DNA of 64,000 bases from Pigmentiphaga aceris. GTDB taxonomy: Bacteria; Pseudomonadota; Gammaproteobacteria; Burkholderiales; Burkholderiaceae_B. This document shows, in pieces, positions 1-8,086 of the stretch (within the stretch, counting starts at the first letter, position 1; each line of letters begins with the position of its first letter). The stretch lies in the NCBI RefSeq assembly GCF_008119665.1, contig NZ_CP043046.1, positions 2,604,001 to 2,668,000 of the forward strand, in the 5' to 3' direction. Made by a program: the position numbers and the translations under genes. Below the pieces are notes generated by a model, which was not told the DNA's origin, did no database searches, and saw nothing but the letters and a program-made list of their open reading frames with translations.

Positions 1-1
1 C

Positions 2-529
2 ATGGCCTATTCGACTCAACGTGGCTACGCCCACAGCCACCCGTTTGTCGGTGAAGTGCGCCTGGGCAGCGTCGAGGTCGAAATCGCGCCGGAAGAGCTG
101 GATTTCACCTTGTCGATCGGCGACATGGAAATCACCGAATGCGAAATGGTCAACCAGTTCGGTGGCAGCAAATCCGAGCCGCCGCAATTCACGCGCGGAT
201 ACGGCTTGGCCTTTGGCCACTGCGAACGCAAGGCAATGGCCATGAGCCTGGTCGACCGGTCATTGCGGGCGGACGAGCTGGGCGAGGCCATCGTATCGCC
301 CGCGCAGATGCAGGAATTCGTGCTGTCCCACAGCGACAGCCTGGAAGCATCGGGCTTTGTGCAGCATCTGAAGCTGCCGCATTACGTCGATTTCCAGGCA
401 GAACTTGCCCTGGTTCGGCAGATGCGCGCGGCGATGGTCACGCAGGGCTCGACAGCCGATACCGACCTTGATGCATTCCCCGACACCGGCATCAACACAG
501 ACCCGCTTACGACCCGGAGCGCCGCATGA
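2..529 (+). CDS. phnI: PhnI, C-P lyase core subunit (3' part only)
   Basis: This is the C-terminal half (about 175 residues of a family usually near 360) of PhnI; the true start lies before the window. In the known pathway PhnI, with PhnG, PhnH and PhnL, swaps the adenine of ATP for a phosphonate to give ribose 1-alkylphosphonate 5-triphosphate in the cytoplasm. The visible part matches the conserved end of the family, with FTRGYGLAFGHCERKAM followed by a stretch ending near HYVDFQAEL. Its stop overlaps the phnJ start in an ATGA, which supports the call and translational coupling. phnG and phnH would be expected just upstream, outside the window. Confidence 0.93.
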   Translation: MAYSTQRGYAHSHPFVGEVRLGSVEVEIAPEELDFTLSIGDMEITECEMVNQFGGSKSEPPQFTRGYGLAFGHCERKAMAMSLVDRSLRADELGEAIVSPAQMQEFVLSHSDSLEASGFVQHLKLPHYVDFQAELALVRQMRAAMVTQGSTADTDLDAFPDTGINTDPLTTRSAA

Positions 530-1476
530 ACGCCCCGCATGATTTCCCGCAAGACGCGGTGACCCAACGCCAGCCAGGCACGCCCTGGTCGGAGCCTGCC
601 GACACCGGCTCCGAGATCAACTTTGCATACCTGGACGAACGCACCAAGCGCATGATCCGCCGCGCCATCCTGAAAGCCGTGGCGATCCCCGGTTATCAAG
701 TGCCGTTCGGCTCGCGCGAGATGCCCTTGCCCTATGGCTGGGGCACGGGCGGCATTCAGGTGACGGCGTCTGTCATCGGTCCGCAGGATGTGTTGAAGGT
801 CATCGACCAAGGCTCCGACGACACGGTCAATGCGGTCAACATCCGCAGGTTCTTCGAGCGCACCACGGGCGTGGAAACCACCACCGTGACTGAAGCTGCC
901 ACGCTGATCCAGACGCGTCACCGCATTCCGGAAACGCCGCTTGCCGAAGGCCAGGTGCTGGTCTATCAAGTGCCGATGCCCGAGCCGATGCAGAAGCTGG
1001 AACCGCGCGAAACCGAAACCCGCACGCTGCACGGCCTGGCCGAATACGGCCTGATGCACGTGAAGCTGTACGAGGACATCGCGCGCTACGGCCACATTGC
1101 CACCACCTACGATTATCCGGTGCTGGTGAACCATCGCTACGTGATGTCGCCGTCGCCGATCCCCAAATTCGACAACCCCAAGATGCACATGAACCCGGCG
1201 CTGCAGTTGTTCGGTGCCGGCCGTGAAAAGCGCATCTACGCCGTGCCGCCGTACACCGCCGTGGAAAGCCTTGGCTTCGAAGACCACCCCTTCGAGGTAC
1301 AGCGCTGGGACGTACCCTGCGCCATCTGCGGATCGACCGAGAGTTTCCTGGACGAGATCGTGACCGACGACGCCGGCACTCGCATGCACGTGTGCTCGGA
1401 TTCGCATTACTGCCAGTCGCGTCCGCCGGTGCCGGACTTGGTCGACATACCTCGCGCCGTGCCGGGGATCGCATGA
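526..1476 (+). CDS. phnJ: PhnJ, radical-SAM C-P lyase
   Basis: PhnJ is the radical-SAM subunit that cleaves the carbon-phosphorus bond of ribose 1-alkylphosphonate 5-phosphate, giving the alkane and the cyclic ribose phosphate. The 316-residue protein carries the unusual PhnJ cluster motif: Cys265, Cys268, Cys290 and Cys296 (spacing C-x2-C-x21-C-x5-C), the same spacing as Cys241/244/266/272 of the E. coli enzyme. With the same offset of 24, Gly56 (in AIPGYQ) matches the glycyl-radical Gly32 of E. coli. The N-terminus is about 24 residues longer than in E. coli. It overlaps phnI upstream and the acetyltransferase gene downstream by ATGA. Confidence 0.97.
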   Translation: MNAPHDFPQDAVTQRQPGTPWSEPADTGSEINFAYLDERTKRMIRRAILKAVAIPGYQVPFGSREMPLPYGWGTGGIQVTASVIGPQDVLKVIDQGSDDTVNAVNIRRFFERTTGVETTTVTEAATLIQTRHRIPETPLAEGQVLVYQVPMPEPMQKLEPRETETRTLHGLAEYGLMHVKLYEDIARYGHIATTYDYPVLVNHRYVMSPSPIPKFDNPKMHMNPALQLFGAGREKRIYAVPPYTAVESLGFEDHPFEVQRWDVPCAICGSTESFLDEIVTDDAGTRMHVCSDSHYCQSRPPVPDLVDIPRAVPGIA

Positions 1477-1946
1477 GCGCCGTCGACGTTTCCCAAGACA
1501 TCGCCGCGCTCACACTGCGCGTGGCCAACCCCGCCGACTTGCCCGCCGTGCTGGGTTTGTACGCGCAGCCCGGTATGGACGACGAGACGCTGAGCGTCAC
1601 GCAAGCCGAGTTCGTGCTGGCGGAGTTTTCACGCTACCCCAGCTACCGCTTGTTCGTGGCTTGCGAGGCCGACGGCAGCATTGTTGGCACCTACGCACTG
1701 CTGATCATGCACAACCTTGCGCATAACGGCGCACCATCGGCCGTGGTCGAAGATGTGGTGGTGATCGCCGGACGGCGCGGGCAGGGCATCGGTCGTCAGA
1801 TGATGGCCCATGCGATTGCCGAGGCACGTGTGGCGGGTTGCTACAAGCTGGCGCTGTCGTCCAACGCCAAACGCGTGGGCGCACATGCCTTCTACGAATC
1901 GCTCGGCTTTGCGCAGCATGGCCTGAGTTTTGTGATCGAGCCTTGA
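1473..1946 (+). CDS. GNAT-family N-acetyltransferase inside the C-P lyase operon
   Basis: This is a 157-residue GNAT acetyltransferase. The acetyl-CoA pyrophosphate loop is visible as RRGQGIG, preceded by the beta-4 strand VVEDVVVIAG and followed by NAKRVGAHAFYESLGF, the usual GNAT C-terminal strand-helix. The start at 1473 is chosen because its ATGA overlaps the phnJ stop; an earlier in-frame ATG would overlap phnJ by 85 bases. phnK follows after 13 bases, so it is a genuine operon member. By position and fold it may act like PhnO, which acetylates aminoalkylphosphonates, but the substrate is inferred. It resembles PhnO most around the VVEDVVV/CYKLAL segments. Confidence 0.85.
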   Translation: MSAVDVSQDIAALTLRVANPADLPAVLGLYAQPGMDDETLSVTQAEFVLAEFSRYPSYRLFVACEADGSIVGTYALLIMHNLAHNGAPSAVVEDVVVIAGRRGQGIGRQMMAHAIAEARVAGCYKLALSSNAKRVGAHAFYESLGFAQHGLSFVIEP

Positions 1947-1959
1947 TAGGGGCCAGCCG

Positions 1960-2790
1960 ATGAATTCTCTGAAGCAGTCGATGACGGCGTCCGGTACCAG
2001 GCACGCCGCATTGCAGCCTGTTGCCCCTTTGCTGCAAGTGCGCAATATCTCCAAGCGTTATGGCGATCGTGTGGCCTTGCGCGATGTGTCCTTCGATCTC
2101 TGGCCCGGTGAGGTGTTGGCCGTGGTCGGTGAATCAGGTTCCGGCAAATCGACCCTGCTGAACGCCGTGGCGGCCCGCAATTTGCCTGATGGCGGCAGTG
2201 TGAAGTTCCAACTGCGTAACGGTGAGCTGCAAAACGTGTTCGCGATGAATGAATCGCAGCAACGCCTGCTGGCCCGTACCGACTGGGGCTTTGTGCACCA
2301 GAACGCAGCAGATGGTCTGCGTATGGACGTATCCGCAGGGGCGAATGTCGGCGAACGTTTGATGGGCTTGGGCGAGCGCCACTACGGCCGTCTGCGCGCC
2401 ACCGCCATCGACTGGCTGACTCGCGTCGAGATTGATCCCGCGCGGATTGACGATGCGCCTCGCAGCTTCTCTGGCGGCATGCGTCAACGCCTGCAGATCG
2501 CGCGCAATCTGGTTACTCAGCCGCGCCTGATCTTCATGGACGAGCCCACGTCGGGCCTGGACGTGTCGGTGCAGGCACGTCTGCTCGACATGCTGCGCCA
2601 GCTGACCCGCCAGATGAACCTGGCCGCGACCATCGTCACCCACGACCTGGCCGTTGCCCGACTGCTTGCACATCGCATGATGGTGATGCAGCGCGGTCTG
2701 GTGGTGGAAGCCGGTTTGACCGATCAGGTGCTGGACGACCCGCAGCACCCCTACACCCAGCTTCTCGTTTCCTCGGTCCTGCAACCATGA
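1960..2790 (+). CDS. phnK: PhnK, ABC-type ATPase of the C-P lyase complex
   Basis: PhnK is an ABC-family ATPase that docks on the PhnGHIJ core complex and is required for phosphonate breakdown; despite the fold it is not a transporter component. The 276-residue protein has Walker A GESGSGKST (about residues 57-65), the signature FSGGMRQRLQIARNL and Walker B LIFMDEPTSGLD, followed by the switch histidine in TIVTHDLAV. The C-terminal part resembles oligopeptide ABC ATPases (DDPQHPYTQLL). An extra 25-residue N-terminus precedes the first strand, so a later start is possible. The stop overlaps the phnL start (ATGA). Confidence 0.95.
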   Translation: MNSLKQSMTASGTRHAALQPVAPLLQVRNISKRYGDRVALRDVSFDLWPGEVLAVVGESGSGKSTLLNAVAARNLPDGGSVKFQLRNGELQNVFAMNESQQRLLARTDWGFVHQNAADGLRMDVSAGANVGERLMGLGERHYGRLRATAIDWLTRVEIDPARIDDAPRSFSGGMRQRLQIARNLVTQPRLIFMDEPTSGLDVSVQARLLDMLRQLTRQMNLAATIVTHDLAVARLLAHRMMVMQRGLVVEAGLTDQVLDDPQHPYTQLLVSSVLQP

Positions 2791-3602
2791 GCACCGCTGC
2801 CATGACTTTTGCCACCCCGACTTCCGCTGCACAGGCATCTGCCCGGCACGTTGCTGCATCCTTGCCGCTGATGGCAGACGGCGCGCCCGCGCCTGCCTTG
2901 TTGCAGATGCGCGGTGTCGCCAAGCGCTTCGTGCTGCACAACCAGCAGGGCGCATCCTTGTCGGTGCTAGACGGCGTGGACCTGAGCATTCACGCCGGTG
3001 AATGCGTCGTTCTCGACGGGCCATCCGGCATGGGCAAAAGCACCTTGCTGAAGCTTGCCTACGCCAACTACCGGGCAAGCGAGGGCAGCATCACCGTGCG
3101 TCCGCTGGATGCGCCCGCAGTCGAAATAACTGCCGCCACGCCCCGCGAACTGGTTCGGCTGCGTCGCGACACCATCGGTTATGTCAGCCAGTTCCTGCGC
3201 GTCATTCCGCGTGTGTCGGCACTGGACGTAGTAGCCGAGCCGCTGACCGAAGACGCTGGCGAAAACGCAGCCGCCATCGAAGCAGCGCGCGAGCAAGCCC
3301 GCACGTGGCTGACAAGGCTGCGCATCCCCGAGCGGCTGTGGCATCTGCCGCCAGCCACGTTCTCCGGTGGTGAGCAGCAACGCATTAATATCGCCCGCAA
3401 CATGATCAAACCCAAACCCCTGCTGTTGCTGGACGAACCCACGGCCTCGCTCGACGCGGCCAACACCCGGACCGTGATCGATCTGATCCACGAAGCGGCT
3501 GCGCGCGGCGCTGCCATCGTCGGCATCTTCCACGATGCCGAGGTAGGAGACGCAGTTGCCACACGGCGCATCAACGTCGCTGAATTCAGGGGGCAGGTAT
3601 GA
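2787..3602 (+). CDS. phnL: PhnL, ABC-type ATPase of the C-P lyase pathway
   Basis: PhnL is the second ABC-type protein of the C-P lyase system and works with PhnG, PhnH and PhnI in forming the ribose phosphonate triphosphate. Of 271 residues, the first 37 or so are a non-conserved extension; then come Walker A GPSGMGKST, the signature FSGGEQQRINIARNM and Walker B LLLLDEPTASLD, with the H-loop in GIFHDAEV. It overlaps phnK and phnM by 4 bases each, consistent with one polycistronic message. An internal start around the MADGAPAPALLQMRGV region cannot be excluded. Confidence 0.95.
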   Translation: MSTAAMTFATPTSAAQASARHVAASLPLMADGAPAPALLQMRGVAKRFVLHNQQGASLSVLDGVDLSIHAGECVVLDGPSGMGKSTLLKLAYANYRASEGSITVRPLDAPAVEITAATPRELVRLRRDTIGYVSQFLRVIPRVSALDVVAEPLTEDAGENAAAIEAAREQARTWLTRLRIPERLWHLPPATFSGGEQQRINIARNMIKPKPLLLLDEPTASLDAANTRTVIDLIHEAAARGAAIVGIFHDAEVGDAVATRRINVAEFRGQV

Positions 3603-4828
3603 CGGCCAATATGAAAGCAATGGACCGCATGAAAGAAAGCAGCGCCAGCGGCGAAGGCACGCGTACCGGGCTGGGCGGCAACGTGGTGTTCCGCAACGCG
3701 CGCATGGTGTTGCCCGATGAGGTGGTGCCTGGTGCTTTGTCGGTGCTGAACGGCCGTATCGTTGCCATTGACGATGGTGGCACCTCAATAGCGGGTGCCA
3801 TCGACCTGGGTGGCGACTACCTGATGCCAGGCATGGTCGAAGTGCATACCGACAACTTCGAGCGTCACCTGATGCCTCGTCCCAAAGTGCGATGGCCCGA
3901 ATTGCCGGCGCTGCTGACGCACGACGCGGAAGTGGCAGCGGCCGGCATCACCACCGTGTTCGATGCCCTGGGTGTGGGTGAGGCCGATACCGACAGCCTG
4001 CGTGGCAGCGCATGGCACGACGTGCTGGCCGCGCTTGAGCTGGGCGCAAGCCAACACTTGCTGCGTGCCGATCACCACCTGCATGTGCGCTGCGAGCTGC
4101 CGGCACCCAACACGATTTCGCTGTTCGAACCCTTCCAGCATCACCCACGTCTGTCGCTGATCTCGCTGATGGATCACACGCCAGGCCAGCGCCAATGGGA
4201 AAACCTGGACCAGGCGCGTGTGTACTACACCGGCAAGAAAGGCTGGAGCGCTGAGAAATTCGAACGCCAGGTAGCGGCAGCCGCAGAATTGCAGGCGCAA
4301 TACGCCGAGCCGCATCGCGCCTATTTTGTCGACTATTGCCGAACGCATGGCGTTGCGCTGGCCAGCCATGACGACACCACGGTCGCCCACGTGATGCAGG
4401 CGCATGGCGAGGGGGCCAGTATGTCGGAATTCCCGACGACACTCGCCGCCGCGCAGGCCGCGCGTGCGCATGGTTTGTGTACGGTGATGGGCGGACCGAA
4501 CGTGGTGCGTGGCGGCTCACACTCGGGCAATGTGTCGGCAAGCGAGCTTGCCCGTCACGGATTGCTGGATATTCTGTCTTCGGACTACGTGCCTGGCAGT
4601 TTATTGAGCGCAGCCATGCGATTGGTGAGCGACGGACATTATTCGCTGCCGAAGGCCGTGGCAACGGTAACGCGTGCACCTGCGCTGGCAGCTGGGTTGG
4701 CTGACCGGGGAGCTTTGCAGGCTGGGCTACGCGGGGATTTGCTGCAAGTGCATGTAGCGCAGTTGCCCAACGGCGGGTCGCATGCGGTGGTGCGGGCGGT
4801 GTGGCGGGAAGGGCGGCGGGTGTTGTAG
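3599..4828 (+). CDS. phnM: PhnM, ribose 1-methylphosphonate 5-triphosphate diphosphatase
   Basis: PhnM is an amidohydrolase-fold enzyme that removes pyrophosphate from alpha-D-ribose 1-alkylphosphonate 5-triphosphate, making the PhnJ substrate. The 409-residue protein shows the family metal and substrate motifs: MPGMVEVHTDNFERHLMPRP near the N-terminus, DHHLHVRCE, the SLMDHTPGQRQW segment, and SHDDTTVAHV for the late Asp/His site. It is the last phn gene here; phnN, often next, is absent. The first 25 residues look non-conserved and several internal Met codons (3611, 3629) are alternative starts, but the ATGA overlap with phnL favours 3599. Confidence 0.95.
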   Translation: MTANMKAMDRMKESSASGEGTRTGLGGNVVFRNARMVLPDEVVPGALSVLNGRIVAIDDGGTSIAGAIDLGGDYLMPGMVEVHTDNFERHLMPRPKVRWPELPALLTHDAEVAAAGITTVFDALGVGEADTDSLRGSAWHDVLAALELGASQHLLRADHHLHVRCELPAPNTISLFEPFQHHPRLSLISLMDHTPGQRQWENLDQARVYYTGKKGWSAEKFERQVAAAAELQAQYAEPHRAYFVDYCRTHGVALASHDDTTVAHVMQAHGEGASMSEFPTTLAAAQAARAHGLCTVMGGPNVVRGGSHSGNVSASELARHGLLDILSSDYVPGSLLSAAMRLVSDGHYSLPKAVATVTRAPALAAGLADRGALQAGLRGDLLQVHVAQLPNGGSHAVVRAVWREGRRVL

Positions 4829-4851
4829 ATCCGACTTGGATTTATCCGTAT

Positions 4852-4881
4852 TAGTTCTGCGCGGGTAGGTAGTTCTGCGCG
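4852..4881. repeat. 12-bp direct repeat after phnM
   Basis: The 12-mer TAGTTCTGCGCG occurs at 4852-4863 and 4870-4881, a period of 18 bp, in the 228-bp gap between phnM and the next gene. The rest of the gap turns AT-rich around 4890-4925, where a promoter for the downstream pair could lie, but no convincing -35/-10 pair was identified and no phnM terminator hairpin was recognised. Confidence 0.6.
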
Positions 4882-5056
4882 TCACACCGAGCTATTCATT
4901 TTCAGTCAATTACGATAAAACCATTTCCTGCACGCGCTTCGCTTCACGTTTATCAAGATGGGTTATTCGCGTCGTTATCACGCCAAACAATGACGTCACG
5001 TCAGGCCCCGTCTTGCAACGAGCAGTTCCGATTGGTCTCATCGTGGAGAGCAGGAA

Positions 5057-6178
5057 ATGGGAAGTTCCGCCAAGATCCGGGTCATGCTGTCGAGCCGTTG
5101 CAATGACCCGTTTTCTGATGACGGCAAGACGACGCTGAGCGATATCCGCCGAGAACTCAAAAAAGAAATCGAATCCCAGAAAATTCTGGGCCGGTCTGTT
5201 TTCGAGGTGTGGATCAATGAAGATGCCCCGCCGGCTGACGCTACCCATGATAGCTGGGAAGCCTGCATGCAAGCCGTTCGAGACTGCGATGTGCTTATCG
5301 TGCCGTCCAACGGCAATGCGGGTTGGGCCAAGACCGGGGGCGATATCGGTATCTGCCATGCCGAATACACCGAAGGCTTGGCGCTGGCTCGCGGCAAGGT
5401 TCGCCTGATTGCGCTGCCTTGGGTTGCACTGGGCACTGGCGATCAGGGCGCAAGAAACCAACGTTTCAGAGACGAACTCAACCGGCAAACTGCGTTTCGC
5501 GGTGGTGAGGTCAAGTCAATCGATGACCTCAAAAAACGCGTCTTTGAAGCGCTCGCCGATGCTGTGGTTGTCCTGACCCAGCGCGGGGTGAAGTCAAGTG
5601 CCTCCAGTCGCTTTGGCATGGGCCAGGCATTGGATTGGACCCGCCTGGATTTCGGCGCGCGCAAACGCGAAATGGAAAATGTGGTTCGCAACGCATTGGC
5701 TATGCAGCCCGGCGCAAAGGCGCTGGGCGATGATGTCGTCCTGCCTTTGGGTGGCCAGAATATCGGTGTCGTGGTGCATGCCATCCCGGCTGCGTTTACG
5801 GTAGCAGCCGCTCGGGAAATGGTAGGGCGTCCATTTCTGCGCGACCACGAACGAACCAGTTTGCTCGCCAAGGCGCAAGGTCCTTTGCACCTGATTGCCT
5901 GCCACCGGACAGCGACAGAAACCCAGGCCAGAGCATTGCTGGGATTTCCAGACGCAATTGTGGTCAGTGACTTGTTCGGTGTTTATGTCGCAGACGAAGT
6001 CCAGAAAGTGCAGTTTGCTTTTCTGGTTAATTGCCGCGACGACGCGCAGACGCGTCATGCGCTTCAACGCTTTCTGGAATGGCTGGATCAGTCCGCAGAA
6101 GTGCAGCGGCTGGCAACTCGCGCGCAGTCCCGAGCAAAAATCGTGCGTGTGATCGCAGCAGAGAACAAGAACACATAA
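5057..6178 (+). CDS. DUF4062-like protein of unknown function
   Basis: This is a 373-residue cytoplasmic protein without signal or membrane segments. Residues 1-130 have the pattern of DUF4062-like Rossmann domains: a first strand and serine pair in KIRVMLSSRCNDPF, a long helix, the strand VFEVWINEDAP, a DSWEACMQAVRDCDVLIVPSNGNAGW segment and ICHAEYTEGLALARGKVRLIALP, where a Glu-Tyr pair precedes a helix and a buried strand. Such domains occur as N-terminal modules in STAND-type and defence-linked proteins. The C-terminal 200 residues are unassigned. A phosphatase gene begins 36 bases downstream on the same strand, so the two probably form a pair. Function unknown. Confidence 0.7.
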   Translation: MGSSAKIRVMLSSRCNDPFSDDGKTTLSDIRRELKKEIESQKILGRSVFEVWINEDAPPADATHDSWEACMQAVRDCDVLIVPSNGNAGWAKTGGDIGICHAEYTEGLALARGKVRLIALPWVALGTGDQGARNQRFRDELNRQTAFRGGEVKSIDDLKKRVFEALADAVVVLTQRGVKSSASSRFGMGQALDWTRLDFGARKREMENVVRNALAMQPGAKALGDDVVLPLGGQNIGVVVHAIPAAFTVAAAREMVGRPFLRDHERTSLLAKAQGPLHLIACHRTATETQARALLGFPDAIVVSDLFGVYVADEVQKVQFAFLVNCRDDAQTRHALQRFLEWLDQSAEVQRLATRAQSRAKIVRVIAAENKNT

Positions 6179-6214
6179 CAAAAACGCATAACAAGAACAC
6201 ACAGGGGCGTGCTC

Positions 6215-7978
6215 ATGGCGAAAGAGATCTTCACGGTTGGTCCGGTTCTATCATTCCGAGGCATTGTGGGTGATCGCTGGCGCGTCACTGCGTTGATCGG
6301 TACGACCAGCGATGTCGTTGCGCCGGCATTTGAGATCGAAGGGCGTGATTGCGACGAACCAACGCTGCTGCTGGCGCACAAAAAGCAGTGCTTCTGGCGT
6401 TACGACCTGAGTTGCGACTTGCAAGCCGCCGAAAGAAAAGTGGCGTTCGGGTTACGCGGCGGGCCGACCTGGGCGTTCACCGTGCCCGGCAAGGGCTTTG
6501 CACCTCGGATGGCCTACGTTTCATGCAATGGGTTTTCCGATCCAAGTGGCATGCGCAAGCTGGTGAAGCCAGAAAGCGCGGTCTGGGCTGACTTGGTCGG
6601 TAATCATGATCGCGAGGCGCGAGACCCTGATTTCAAACTGGATAAAGAACAGCTCTGGCATGAGGCGCGCACCCAGGACAAGGGTCTGCAACGCTTTCAC
6701 CTGATGTTGATGGGCGGTGACCAGATCTATTTCGACTCCATCTGGGAAGACCTGCCTAAACTCAAGCAGTGGGTCGGTCTTCCGCGCAGCGAACAGTTGA
6801 CTTTCCCGGTTACGGCCACGCTGGATAAGGAAATCGAAAACTACTACTTCAGCCTGTACGCCACGCGCTGGTTATCGCCCACGCGCAAGCCGTGGGGCGC
6901 GGGGTTGAACGGGGATGCTGCGGATGCCATGGCCCGGATTCCTACCGTGATGATGTGGGATGACCACGACATCTTTGACGGCTGGGGGTCTTACAGCGAG
7001 GCCATGCAGCACAGCCCCTTGTTCCAAACCCTGTTCAAGCATGCACGGCGTGCATTCTGGGTGTTTCAGATGCAGCACGTGCTTGAGGATTTGCCTGAAC
7101 TGGTGGAACGCGACGTGCCGAGGTTGTCGCGCAAAGATCCGCAGTTCGAGTCTATCGATTGGCAGCATCATCAAGCCCAGGACGCTTTGGCGCTGCCGCT
7201 GCTCGACAGTCAGCCTGGGTTTACTTTTGCCCATCAGGTCGGCCCGGTATCAATTGTTGTGGCTGACCTCAGAACCGAGCGTTCCCGCACGCAGATTCTG
7301 GGTATGAACACTTGGAGCGAGCTTCAGAAGTGGTTGGGGGCCTTGCCCGGTGCGGAAGACCCGGTGTCGAACGCGAACTGCCAGCATCTGCTGTTCTTGT
7401 CGTCGGTACCGGTCGTGCATCCGAAGCTGAGCCTTGCAGAAGGTTTGATGGATACGTTCGGTCAGGACCACGTGCTGGACAGCAGCGCGGACGACCTCAA
7501 AGACCATTGGGCGAACGACGACCACGAGGGCGAGCGCAAGCGTCTGCTGGAAACACTGGCCAAAACGGCAAACGACAAGCTGCTGCGGGTATCCATTGTG
7601 TCGGGCGATGTGCACGTGGCGGCGTGGGGCAGTGCGTATCGGCGCGACATCTCGCCGACTGCAACCTGGGCCCACATTCAACAATTCACGTCGTCAGCAG
7701 TCGTGCACCCATCTTTGCTGGGCGTGGCCGAACGCCTTTTTCTTTACTTGCTCAACAGCACGGCCAGCAAGCCGCAGGTCATCGATGTTCAGCATGTCGC
7801 GGAAATGATGCTCTTTCCAGGGCACAACCGTTATGTCATGCCCGCGCGTAACTGGCTTGCGTTGGAGCTGGACCTGGGAGCGGAAGGGAAGGGCTGCAAG
7901 TTGTGGGCGACTTGGCGTTGCGAGGCGGAAGTGGGTTTTTCGAACCACCTGCAGGCCGTTCAACCTGCGCAGCGGTAG
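6215..7978 (+). CDS. PhoD-like metallophosphatase/phosphodiesterase
   Basis: This is a 587-residue protein of the PhoD-like metallophosphatase group. Metal-site motifs are in the expected order: GGDQIYFDSIWED (Asp169), MMWDDHDIFDGWG (Asp249, Asp250, His251, Asp252) and IVSGDVHVAAWGS (Asp465, His467). Unlike classical PhoD it has no Tat or Sec signal, so it should act in the cytoplasm; the first 160 residues form a separate beta-rich region. The ATG at 6215 is chosen over a GTG at 6209 because AGGGG lies 7 bases before it. It follows the DUF4062-like gene by 36 bases. Its substrate is unknown; proximity to phn genes does not prove a phosphonate role. Confidence 0.82.
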   Translation: MAKEIFTVGPVLSFRGIVGDRWRVTALIGTTSDVVAPAFEIEGRDCDEPTLLLAHKKQCFWRYDLSCDLQAAERKVAFGLRGGPTWAFTVPGKGFAPRMAYVSCNGFSDPSGMRKLVKPESAVWADLVGNHDREARDPDFKLDKEQLWHEARTQDKGLQRFHLMLMGGDQIYFDSIWEDLPKLKQWVGLPRSEQLTFPVTATLDKEIENYYFSLYATRWLSPTRKPWGAGLNGDAADAMARIPTVMMWDDHDIFDGWGSYSEAMQHSPLFQTLFKHARRAFWVFQMQHVLEDLPELVERDVPRLSRKDPQFESIDWQHHQAQDALALPLLDSQPGFTFAHQVGPVSIVVADLRTERSRTQILGMNTWSELQKWLGALPGAEDPVSNANCQHLLFLSSVPVVHPKLSLAEGLMDTFGQDHVLDSSADDLKDHWANDDHEGERKRLLETLAKTANDKLLRVSIVSGDVHVAAWGSAYRRDISPTATWAHIQQFTSSAVVHPSLLGVAERLFLYLLNSTASKPQVIDVQHVAEMMLFPGHNRYVMPARNWLALELDLGAEGKGCKLWATWRCEAEVGFSNHLQAVQPAQR

Positions 7979-7998
7979 CCCTGCTGGGAATGACTGAA

Positions 7999-8039
7999 TC
8001 CGCCTGTTCCATCTGGGCCAAGCAGATGGATCAGGCGGA
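7999..8039. terminator. Hairpin between convergent genes
   Basis: A 17-bp stem with one mismatch (7999-8015 against 8023-8039; core CCGCCTG-TCCATCTG) with a 7-nt loop lies between the convergent phosphatase and Bug-receptor genes. No clear T-run follows on either strand, so it may be a Rho-type or bidirectional transcript-end hairpin rather than a canonical intrinsic terminator. Confidence 0.6.
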
Positions 8040-8086
8040 CGACTTTCGCGGCGCTACCGAAAATTCCTTGGTTTTGGAATACCGGC

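Noticed and set aside
382..1407. 341-residue minus-strand frame opposite phnI/phnJ
   Set aside because: It is antisense to phnJ with conserved radical-SAM cysteines; no domain is visible in the antisense product.
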